Source: Pseudomonadota bacterium (lineage in GTDB: Bacteria > Pseudomonadota > Gammaproteobacteria > Xanthomonadales > Xanthomonadaceae). Taken from it: a DNA stretch of 8,099 nt. The translations under genes and the position numbers were made by a program. The notes beneath the pieces were generated by a model. That model was not told the DNA's origin, ran no database searches, and saw nothing but the letters and a program-made list of their open reading frames with translations. The stretch lies in the NCBI GenBank assembly GCA_023391775.1, contig JAEWAG010000400.1, positions 1-8,099 on the forward strand, in the 5' to 3' direction. Below are positions 1 through 6,173 of this stretch, in pieces (the first letter of the stretch is position 1; each line of letters opens with the position of its first letter).

Positions 1-1
1 C

Positions 2-2539
2 TGGTCCGACGCCTGGCGCCGGCCCGCGCGCTACCGGGTGGAACTGGAACAAGGCGATGGTCACTGGCGTACCGTGCGCGAGGTCAGCCAGGGCGCCGGC
101 GGCACCGACTGGCTCGCATTGCCGGAAGCCGAGGCGCGGCGGGTCGCCCTGCAGCTGCACGGCGATGGCTATGCGCTCGCGGAGGCGCAGGTGCAGCCGC
201 TGGCGTTCTCGTTGCATCCCAATGATCTGATCAAGGCAATGGCGCGCCAGTTGCCCCGTGGCTGGCTGCCGCGCGGTTTCAGCGGCGAGCAGCCGTACTG
301 GACCATCGTCGGTGTCGACGGCGGCACCCAGCAGGGGCTGATCGGCGAGGATGGCGCGGTCGAGGTCGGTCGCGGCGGCTTCAGCATCGAGCCGTTCGTG
401 CTCGACCGCGGGCGCATACTGAGTTGGGCCGACGTGCACGCAAGCCAGCACCTGCCCGGGGGAGGACTGCCGTTGCCGGAAGTGCGCTGGGAGTTGCCTG
501 GCGTCGGCGGGCTGCTGCAGGTCCAGGCCTTTGCCGACGGACAGGCCGGCGACTCGCGCCTGGTGGCTCACTACCGCCTGTTCAATCCGCACCCGGAACC
601 GCGCGAACTGGTCCTGGCGCTGGCGGTGCGGCCGCTGCAGGTCAATCCACCGGCGCAGTTCCTCAATACGCTCGGCGGCGTAAGCCACATCGAATCGCTG
701 GGGATCGACGGCACTACGGTGGCGGTCAACGGCAAGCCGCGGGTGTTCGCGACCCGCGCGCCGGACCAGGCATTCGCCAGCACCTTCGACGCGGGGCTGG
801 ACGTGACCCGGCTGGGCGAGGGCACGCTGCCTGGCCAGCGCCAGGTCGACGATCCGACCGGCCTGGCTTCCGGCATGCTGCTCTACCGCTGGCGACTGAA
901 GCCGGGCGAGAGCCGCGAGGTGGCGCTGGTGGTGCCGCTGGACGGCGAGCGCGGGCCGGCCCCTGGCTTCGACGCGGCGCAGGCGCTGCAGCAGGCCACC
1001 GCGACCTGGGAGCAGAAGCTGGGCGAGGTCCGGCTACGCCTGCCCGGTGAGGGTCAGGCCCTGGCCGACACCCTGCGCACCGCGCTGGCGCACATGCTGG
1101 TATCGCGCGTCGGCCCGAGCCTGCAGCCGGGCACGCGTTCGTATTCGCGCAGCTGGATCCGCGACGGCGCCATGATCTCCGAGGGCCTGCTGCGCCTGGG
1201 TCGGCCCGAGGTCGTGCGCGAATACCTGGAGTGGTACGCGCCGTACCAGTTCGACAACGGCAAGGTGCCGTGCTGCGTGGACGCGCGCGGCAGCGACCCG
1301 GTGCCGGAGAACGACAGCCACGGCGAGCTGATCTTCAACATCGCCGAGTACTGGCGCTACACGGGCGACCGAGACTTCCTGCGGCGGATGTGGCCGCACG
1401 TGCGCGGCGCCTTCGACTACATGGAGCAGTTGCGCGCCAGCGAGCGCACGGCCGCCAACCGGAGGCTGGACCCGGCGTTCTACGGGATGATGCCGGCCTC
1501 GATCAGCCACGAGGGCTATTCGGCCAAGCCGATGCACTCGTACTGGGACAACTTCTGGGCGCTGCGGGGCTACAAGGACGCGGTCGAGGTGGCCACCGCG
1601 CTGGGCGAGGATGCGCAGGCGCGGCGCATGGCCGCCGCACGCGACCAGTTCCGTGACGACCTGGCCGCATCGCTGCGCGCGGCCACCTCCCGCCACGACA
1701 TCGACTACCTTCCGGGCGCGGCGGAGCTGGGCGACTTCGACCCGACCTCGACCACCATCGCCCTGGCGCCGGGTGGGGAGCAGGACTGGTTGCCGCGCGA
1801 GCTGCTGGAAAACACCTTCGAGCGCTACTGGACCGAGTTCGTGCAGCGCCGCGACGGCCAGCGCCAGTGGAAGGACTACACCCCGTACGAGTGGCGCAAC
1901 GTGGCGGCCTTCGCGCGCCTGGGCTGGCGCGAGCGGGCATGGGAGGCGACGCGGTACTTCCTCGACGACCGAGCGCCCCGTGAGTGGAACCAGTGGGCCG
2001 AGGTGGTCTCGGCGACCCCGCGCACGCCGTTCTTCGTGGGCGACCTGCCGCACGCCTGGGTGGCCTCGGACTTCGTGCGCTCGGCGCTGGACATGTTCGC
2101 CTACCAGCGCGAGCGCGACGACAGCCTGGTCCTGGCCGCCGGGGTGCCGGTGGCGTGGATGGAGGGCGAAGGCATCGAGGTGCGCGGCCTGCACACCGCG
2201 CATGGCCGCATCGGCTACGCGCTGCGTCGCGCGGACGGCCAGCTGCAGCTGGACGTGGCCGAGGATGCGGGCCTGCCGCCGGGTGGGCTGGTGCTGCAGT
2301 GGCCCTATGAAGGGCAACCGGGCGCGACGACAGTGGATGGGCGGCCGGCGGAGTGGTCGGACGGCGAGCTGCGGATCACCCGGCCGGGCGCGAAGGTGCG
2401 GGTCGAGGGCCGCAACCGGTATTCCATGGGGGCGTTCTTCCCCCTTTCCCTTAGGGCGAGGGGTGGGGGCGGGAACGTCGCATCCCTGGGCGCCGACCTT
2501 CCTCCAACCTTCTTCACGGGGCAAAGCGCCGCGCTGTAG
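2..2539 (+). CDS. Discoidin-like plus six-hairpin (alpha/alpha toroid) glycosidase-like protein, 5' truncated
   Basis: The reading frame is open from base 2 and the residues before the GTG at 38 (WSDAWRRPARYR) continue the domain, so the gene starts outside the window and the GTG is not the start. The first 55 or so codons (ARYRVEL, DGHW, LPEAEAR) resemble the end of an F5/8 type C (discoidin) carbohydrate-binding domain. A beta-rich segment follows to about 1020, then an alpha-helical toroid. Toroid motifs are SWIRDG (1151-1168), ENDSHGE (1307-1327), YWDNFWALRG (about 1540-1570), PYEWRNVAAF (about 1882-1911) and WAEVVSATPR followed by PHAW (1994-2060). WIRD and the acidic motifs are typical of glucoamylase/GH63/GH78-like enzymes; Asp 1163-1165, Asp 1313-1315, Glu 1325-1327 and Glu 2000-2002 are candidate acids, but I cannot assign catalytic roles. 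Substrate, family and secretion are unknown because the N-terminus is missing. It converges on eda. The C-terminal 45 or so residues (from about 2405) look like read-through of intergenic sequence. Confidence 0.85.
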   Translation, partial: WSDAWRRPARYRVELEQGDGHWRTVREVSQGAGGTDWLALPEAEARRVALQLHGDGYALAEAQVQPLAFSLHPNDLIKAMARQLPRGWLPRGFSGEQPYWTIVGVDGGTQQGLIGEDGAVEVGRGGFSIEPFVLDRGRILSWADVHASQHLPGGGLPLPEVRWELPGVGGLLQVQAFADGQAGDSRLVAHYRLFNPHPEPRELVLALAVRPLQVNPPAQFLNTLGGVSHIESLGIDGTTVAVNGKPRVFATRAPDQAFASTFDAGLDVTRLGEGTLPGQRQVDDPTGLASGMLLYRWRLKPGESREVALVVPLDGERGPAPGFDAAQALQQATATWEQKLGEVRLRLPGEGQALADTLRTALAHMLVSRVGPSLQPGTRSYSRSWIRDGAMISEGLLRLGRPEVVREYLEWYAPYQFDNGKVPCCVDARGSDPVPENDSHGELIFNIAEYWRYTGDRDFLRRMWPHVRGAFDYMEQLRASERTAANRRLDPAFYGMMPASISHEGYSAKPMHSYWDNFWALRGYKDAVEVATALGEDAQARRMAAARDQFRDDLAASLRAATSRHDIDYLPGAAELGDFDPTSTTIALAPGGEQDWLPRELLENTFERYWTEFVQRRDGQRQWKDYTPYEWRNVAAFARLGWRERAWEATRYFLDDRAPREWNQWAEVVSATPRTPFFVGDLPHAWVASDFVRSALDMFAYQRERDDSLVLAAGVPVAWMEGEGIEVRGLHTAHGRIGYALRRADGQLQLDVAEDAGLPPGGLVLQWPYEGQPGATTVDGRPAEWSDGELRITRPGAKVRVEGRNRYSMGAFFPLSLRARGGGGNVASLGADLPPTFFTGQSAAL
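2454..2473 (+). other. G-quadruplex-type motif in the 3' end of the glycosidase-like gene
   Basis: Four runs of G lie on the coding strand: GGG (2454-2456), GGGG (2460-2463), GGGGG (2465-2469) and GGG (2471-2473). They are separated by loops of 3, 1 and 1 nt (CGA, T, C), which fits the standard G3+N1-7 pattern with very short loops. A C-rich stretch just upstream (2440-2450, runs of five and three C) could pair with the G runs in a competing hairpin. Being on the sense strand, the motif would also be in the mRNA. Folding and any effect on termination or mRNA decay are inference. Confidence 0.55.
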
Positions 2540-2564
2540 CCCGGAGAAGCGAAGCGCGACCGGG
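2536..2564 (+). repeat. REP-like palindrome with GTAG foot
   Basis: The element begins with GTAG (2536-2539), followed by stem arm CCCGG (2540-2544), an inner AAGCGAAGCGC core (2547-2557) and the matching arm CCGGG (2560-2564). It resembles the GTAG-type REP/SMAG family of Xanthomonadaceae, short stem-loops associated with REP-associated tyrosine transposases (RAYT). Bases 2537-2539 of the foot are also the TAG stop codon of the glycosidase-like gene. The call rests on motif recognition and symmetry; a copy count in the genome would settle it. Confidence 0.6.
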
Positions 2565-2597
2565 CCAGGTGTCCGAGAACGGGTGGATCCGGTTGAT

Positions 2598-2630
2598 CCC
2601 GGATGCGGCCTTCGGCCTTGTCCGCGCTGC
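2598..2630 (-). repeat. Second REP-like palindrome, inverted, foot degenerate (GCAG)
   Basis: Read on the minus strand, this begins GCAG (2630-2627) in place of GTAG. A nested stem follows: CGGA (2600-2603) pairs with TCCG (2621-2624), and GGCC (2607-2610) pairs with GGCC (2614-2617) around a TTC loop. The far end carries CCCGG (2598-2602), matching the arm of the first copy. The two copies lie head to tail in opposite directions, 33 nt apart, forming a BIME/REP-doublet-like arrangement between convergent genes. The second copy looks diverged. Confidence 0.5.
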
Positions 2631-2638
2631 AACAACGG

Positions 2639-2665
2639 AAAAGCCGGGCATTGCCCGGCTTTTTT
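2639..2665. terminator. Bidirectional intrinsic terminator between the convergent genes
   Basis: A perfect 7-bp stem, GCCGGGC (2643-2649) with GCCCGGC (2653-2659), encloses an ATT loop. It is flanked by AAAA (2639-2642) on the left and TTTTTT (2660-2665) on the right. On the plus strand this gives a hairpin followed by six U, about 100 nt after the glycosidase-like gene. On the minus strand it gives a hairpin followed by four U, starting 18 nt after the eda stop. It should therefore terminate both units, probably more strongly for the plus strand. Confidence 0.9.
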
Positions 2666-2683
2666 CCTGCACAAAGGTGCGGC

Positions 2684-3343
2684 TCAGCCCGCGCGTGCGG
2701 CTGCCACGATGCCGGAGGCCTTGGCCGCGCTGGCCTCGACCTTGTCCCATTCGCCGGCCTTGAGCCAGCTCTTGGGCACCATCCAGGAGCCGCCGACACA
2801 CACCACGTTGGGCTGGGCCAGGTACTCGGAGGCCGTGTCCTCGGTGATGCCGCCGGTCGGGCAGATCTTCAACTCGGACATCGGCCCGGCCAGCCCCTTG
2901 AGCATGGTCAGGCCACCCACGGCGGTGGCCGGGAACAGCTTGCAGACGCGGAAGCCGCGCGCCATCAGGGCGAGGAACTCGGTCGGGGTGGCGCCACCGG
3001 GCACGGCGGCGATCGGCGCGCGGGCCAGCGCATCGGCCAGCTCCGGCGGCGTGCCGGGAGTCACCAGGAAGTCCGCGCCCAGCTCGATGCACTTCTCCAT
3101 CTGCTCGACCGTCTGCACCGTGCCCATGCCCACGGCGATGCCGGGCAGCTCCTTCTTCAGCGCCACCAGCGCGTCCAGGGCGGCAGGCGTGCGCAGGGTC
3201 AGCTCGATCGCGGTCAGGCCGCCGGCGAGCAGCGCGGCGGACAGCTTGCGCGCCTCGTCGACGCTGTCGGCGGTGACCACCGGCAGGATGCCGGCCTTGC
3301 GCAGCAGCTGTTCGGCCTGGGCCTGGGTCTGGGCGATGCTCAT
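2684..3343 (-). CDS. eda: 2-keto-3-deoxy-6-phosphogluconate (KDPG) aldolase
   Basis: This cytoplasmic class I aldolase carries out the last Entner-Doudoroff step, splitting KDPG into pyruvate and glyceraldehyde-3-phosphate; enzymes of this family often also act on 4-hydroxy-2-oxoglutarate. At 219 aa it is close to the E. coli length and shows the full set of active-site signatures: IELTLRT with general-base Glu47 and Arg51, GMGTV (Thr75, usually GAGTV), VTPGT, CKLFPA with the Schiff-base Lys135, and CPTGGI (Thr163). The C-terminal VGGSWMVP phosphate-binding loop is present. The start ATG at 3343-3341 is preceded by GGAG (3358-3355) with an 11-nt spacer and aligns with the family N-terminus. 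It is the last gene of the minus-strand cluster, 89 nt after edd, and ends just before a strong terminator. Nothing is broken. Confidence 0.97.
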   Translation of the reverse strand: MSIAQTQAQAEQLLRKAGILPVVTADSVDEARKLSAALLAGGLTAIELTLRTPAALDALVALKKELPGIAVGMGTVQTVEQMEKCIELGADFLVTPGTPPELADALARAPIAAVPGGATPTEFLALMARGFRVCKLFPATAVGGLTMLKGLAGPMSELKICPTGGITEDTASEYLAQPNVVCVGGSWMVPKSWLKAGEWDKVEASAAKASGIVAAARAG

Positions 3344-3372
3344 GGGTGATCGGACTCCGTGTGTCTCGTTGG

Positions 3373-3394
3373 CCCGCGCCGTCGGGGGCGCGGG
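3373..3394 (-). other. GC-rich hairpin in the edd-eda gap
   Basis: CCCGCGCC (3373-3380) pairs perfectly over 8 bp with GGCGCGGG (3387-3394) around a 6-nt loop. No T run follows on either strand, so it is not a typical intrinsic terminator. It sits 29 nt before the eda start in the 89-nt intercistronic region (3344-3432). It could be a processing or stabilising structure that adjusts eda against edd levels; this role is inferred. Confidence 0.5.
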
Positions 3395-3432
3395 ATGTCA
3401 TGGGATGGCCGTGGTCGTGCCGCTACGGTGGC

Positions 3433-5346
3433 TCAGTTGTCCTTCTCGGCGTGCGGCGCCAGTGCGGCCTCGGCCGTGCCGCCGAGCTCGTACTCGGCGT
3501 CGTAGTTCCAGGGGTCGCCGCCCGGGGTCAGCGGGCCGCAGGAGAGCGACAGCGCGCCCTGGTCGGCCGGGCCCACCATCGCCCGGTTGAAGGCGAACAG
3601 GTTGCGTCCCAGGCTCTGTGTGGAGGGGCTGGTGTTGGCGGCGACTTCGCGCGCGTTCCACTCGGCCGCATCCACCAGCACCTCCAGCACGCCGGACTCG
3701 CTGTCCAGGCGCACCATGTCGCCATCGCGCACCTTGCCGATCGGGCCGCCGCGCGAGGCCTCGGGGGTGACGTGGATCGCCGCCGGGATCTTGCCCGAGG
3801 CGCCGGACAGGCGGCCGTCGGTGACCAGCGCCACCCGGCGGCCCTGGTTCTGCAGCATGCCCAACAGCGGCGCCAGCGAGTGCAGTTCCGGCATGCCGTT
3901 GGCCTGCGGGCCCTGGTAGGTCACCACGGCGACGAAGTCGCGCGGCAGCACGCCGGCGGCATGCAGCTTGTTGAGCTTCTGCGGGGCGTCGACCACCACT
4001 GCCTGCGCCTCGACGAAGCGGTGCTCCGGCTTGACCGCCGACAGCTTGATCAGGCCGCGGCCGATATTGCCGCGCAACAGGCGCAGGCCGCCCTGGGCCT
4101 CGAACGGCGCGGCCACGGTGCGCACCACGGTCTCGTCACCGGAGACGGCGGGCGAGGGCACCGAGGACAGCACGCCGTTCTCCAGGCGCGGCTCGCGGGT
4201 GAACGCGCGCATGCCCTCGGGCACCACGGTCTGCAGGTCGTGCATCAGGCCCGCATCCAGCAGTTCGCGGAACACGAACGGCACGCCACCGGAAGCCTGG
4301 AAGCGGTTCACGTCGGCCTCGCCATTGGGATACACGCGCGCCAGCAGCGGCACGACCTGCGAGATCTGGTCCATGTCGTCCCAGGTCAGGACAATGCCGG
4401 CCGCGCGTGCCACCGCGATCCAGTGGATGGTGTGGTTGGTCGAACCGCCGGTGGCCATCAGCGCGACCACCGCGTTGACGATGGCACGCTCGTCGATCAG
4501 CCGCCCAAGCGGACGGAAGTCCTGGCCCAGCGCGGTCATGTCCAGCACCCGGCGCACGGCCTCATCGTCCAGCGCCTTGCGCAGCGGGGTGCCGGGATTG
4601 ATGAACGAGCTGCCGGGCAGCTGCACGCCCATGGCTTCCAGCATCACCTGGTTGGAGTTGGCGGTGCCGTAGAAGGTGCAGGTGCCGGCCGAATGGTAGG
4701 ACTGCGACTCGACCTCCAGCAGCTCCTCGCGGGTGGCCTCGCCGGCGGCGTAGCGCTCGCGCACCTCGGCCTTCTTCTTGTTCGGGATGCCCGAGGGCAT
4801 CGGGCCGGCCGGCACGAACAGGGCCGGCAGGTGGCCGAAGGCGAGCGCGCCGATCAGCAGGCCCGGCACGATCTTGTCGCAGATGCCCAGATACAGCGCG
4901 GCGTCGAACGCGTCGTGGCTCAGGCCCACGGCGGTGGCTTGGGCGATCACGTCGCGCGAGAACAGCGACAATTCCATGCCGCCGCGGCCCTGGGTCACGC
5001 CGTCGCACATCGCTGGTACGCCACCGGCCACCTGCGCCGTGGCGCCCAGTTCGCGGGCCAGGCTGCGGATGCGCTCGGGGTAGTGCTCGTACGGCTGGTG
5101 CGCCGAGAGCATGTCGTTGTACGCGGTGATGATGCCCAGGTTGGGCGTGGCCGCCCCGCGCAGGCGCGCCTTGTCGTGCTCGCCGCAGGCCGCGAACACG
5201 TGGGCCAGGTTGGCGCAGCTCAGCGGGGTGCGGTTGGGACCATTGCGCACCGCCTCGTCGATGCCGGCCAGGTAGGCCGCGCGGGAAGTGGCGCTGCGCT
5301 TGCGGATGCGCTCGGTGACGGCTTCGATCTTGGGATGCAGGCTCAT
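3433..5346 (-). CDS. edd: 6-phosphogluconate dehydratase (Edd)
   Basis: Edd is an iron-sulfur dehydratase of the IlvD/Edd family that converts 6-phosphogluconate to KDPG, the committing step of the Entner-Doudoroff pathway. The 637-aa product matches the family end to end: [18 protein letters not shown] near residues 73-90, [13 protein letters not shown] (108-120), [10 protein letters not shown] with Cys156, [11 protein letters not shown] with Cys223, ATGGSTNHT (298-306), YPNGEADVN (339-347) and [13 protein letters not shown] (507-519). Cys156 and Cys223 match the two cysteines tied to the cluster in other Edd proteins. The ATG at 5346-5344 fits the family N-terminus, but I see no good Shine-Dalgarno sequence before it. 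The protein runs about 33 residues beyond the end of E. coli Edd (603 aa), with a WNYDAEYE segment near the C-terminus. It lies 113 nt after pgl and 89 nt before eda. Product and pathway are certain by homology; oxygen sensitivity of the cluster is family knowledge. Confidence 0.97.
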   Translation of the reverse strand: MSLHPKIEAVTERIRKRSATSRAAYLAGIDEAVRNGPNRTPLSCANLAHVFAACGEHDKARLRGAATPNLGIITAYNDMLSAHQPYEHYPERIRSLARELGATAQVAGGVPAMCDGVTQGRGGMELSLFSRDVIAQATAVGLSHDAFDAALYLGICDKIVPGLLIGALAFGHLPALFVPAGPMPSGIPNKKKAEVRERYAAGEATREELLEVESQSYHSAGTCTFYGTANSNQVMLEAMGVQLPGSSFINPGTPLRKALDDEAVRRVLDMTALGQDFRPLGRLIDERAIVNAVVALMATGGSTNHTIHWIAVARAAGIVLTWDDMDQISQVVPLLARVYPNGEADVNRFQASGGVPFVFRELLDAGLMHDLQTVVPEGMRAFTREPRLENGVLSSVPSPAVSGDETVVRTVAAPFEAQGGLRLLRGNIGRGLIKLSAVKPEHRFVEAQAVVVDAPQKLNKLHAAGVLPRDFVAVVTYQGPQANGMPELHSLAPLLGMLQNQGRRVALVTDGRLSGASGKIPAAIHVTPEASRGGPIGKVRDGDMVRLDSESGVLEVLVDAAEWNAREVAANTSPSTQSLGRNLFAFNRAMVGPADQGALSLSCGPLTPGGDPWNYDAEYELGGTAEAALAPHAEKDN

Positions 5347-5410
5347 GTCGTACCAGGAAAGGCTGGCGCCGCGGACGGACGCGGGCGGGCTGCGGGGGCA
5401 GGGCGGCGAG

Positions 5411-5428
5411 CCGGGGCTGCCGCCCCGG
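5411..5428 (-). other. GC-rich hairpin in the pgl-edd gap
   Basis: CCGGGGC (5411-5417) pairs perfectly over 7 bp with GCCCCGG (5422-5428) around a 4-nt loop, within the 113-nt gap 5347-5459. No U tract follows on the minus strand, so simple intrinsic termination is unlikely. It could mark an RNA processing site or a partial attenuator between the zwf-glk-pgl block and edd. The rest of the gap is very GC-rich and shows no convincing -35/-10 pair; a GATACC lies at about 5434-5429 but has no partner. Confidence 0.45.
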
Positions 5429-5459
5429 TATCAGACAGGTGCGGGCGCGCGGCCTCGCA

Positions 5460-6173
5460 TCAAGCGCACCAGTGTACGCGCAGTGGGCTGGCAGTCAGGC
5501 CCAGCACGGCGCGGATCGGCATTTCACGCACGTCCTCGCCGGCCAGCGCCGCCTCCAGCACCTCGCGCTTGGTCTGGCCGCGCAGCAGGAGCAGGTGCTG
5601 GCGGCAGCGTGCCAGGCCGGCGCGGGTCAGAGTGATGCGCGTGGTCCATTCGGCGGCGACCGGGCAGCCGGTGGCGTCCAGCACGGCGTAGTCCGCCTGC
5701 GAGGCCAGGGCGGCATCGAGGTCCACCGAGCCGGGGAACAGCGAGGCGGTATGCCCGTCGTTGCCCATGCCCAGTACCGCCACGCAGGGCGGCTGCGCGC
5801 CGGCGGCGGTGCGGTTGGCCGCGGCTACCGACTCGGCCGCCGACAGGCCTTCCTGGACCAGCGGCTCGAAGGTCGCCCCGTCGGCGCGGTCGAGCAGGTG
5901 CTCGCGGATCAGCCGGGTATTGCTGGCGGCGTGGTCGGCCGGCACGAAGCGGTCATCGACCAGGCCGAAGGTGACCGAATTCCACTTCAGCGGCGCCTCC
6001 GCAAGACGGGCATAGGCCGGTGCCGGGGTGGTGCCGCCGGACAGCAGCGCACGGGCGCGGCCGTGGGCCGCCAGGTCGGCTGCCAGGGCGGCCTGGATGT
6101 CACCGGCGATGGCCTGCTCCCAGGCCTCGGCGCTGGCGTGTTCCAGCCACTGGATGCGGGAATCGGAAATCAT
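5460..6173 (-). CDS. pgl: 6-phosphogluconolactonase (NagB/DevB type)
   Basis: Pgl hydrolyses 6-phosphogluconolactone, the Zwf product, to 6-phosphogluconate in the cytoplasm. The 237-aa length is normal for the DevB-type enzyme of the glucosamine-6-phosphate isomerase superfamily. Signatures are LLSGGTTPAP (residues 43-52, phosphate loop), LVDDRFVP (71-78) and LGMGNDGHTASLFPG (134-148), the last holding the family's catalytic His141. Bacterial homologs often have DER where this one has DDR. The frame stays open upstream into glk, but the start chosen is the ATG at 6173-6171: it overlaps the glk stop as ATGA, has a strong ribosome-binding site at the right distance, and gives the family N-terminus. 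This implies translational coupling to glk. The stop lies 113 nt before edd. Confidence 0.95.
   Translation of the reverse strand: MISDSRIQWLEHASAEAWEQAIAGDIQAALAADLAAHGRARALLSGGTTPAPAYARLAEAPLKWNSVTFGLVDDRFVPADHAASNTRLIREHLLDRADGATFEPLVQEGLSAAESVAAANRTAAGAQPPCVAVLGMGNDGHTASLFPGSVDLDAALASQADYAVLDATGCPVAAEWTTRITLTRAGLARCRQHLLLLRGQTKREVLEAALAGEDVREMPIRAVLGLTASPLRVHWCA

Noticed and set aside
38..40. GTG as the true start of the glycosidase-like gene
   Set aside because: Upstream in-frame residues continue the discoidin-like pattern (PARYRVEL), no ribosome-binding site precedes it, and the domain would be cut in the middle.
1034..2674. Long minus-strand open frame opposite the glycosidase-like gene
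   Set aside because: Arg/Val/His-rich translation without domain signatures; it mirrors the real plus-strand frame and runs through the repeats and terminator.
1611..3590. Plus-strand open frame spanning the glycosidase end, the terminator and eda
   Set aside because: It crosses a strong terminator and an antisense gene and has a low-complexity Arg/Ser/Pro composition; a shadow frame.
5429..5459. Possible promoter for edd (GATACC near 5430)
   Set aside because: There is no -35-like hexamer at the right distance, and the region is too GC-rich to support the call.
5347..5459. HexR-type operator (TTGT-N-ACAA palindrome) before edd
   Set aside because: No such AT-containing palindrome is present here or in the edd-eda gap; if one exists it would be upstream of zwf, outside the window.
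3346..5691. Long plus-strand open frame (about 780 codons) antisense to edd and the end of pgl
   Set aside because: Its translation is a His/Gln/Arg/Ala/Gly-rich composition without motifs, exactly what the complement of a high-GC3 gene produces. The minus strand holds unmistakable edd and pgl.
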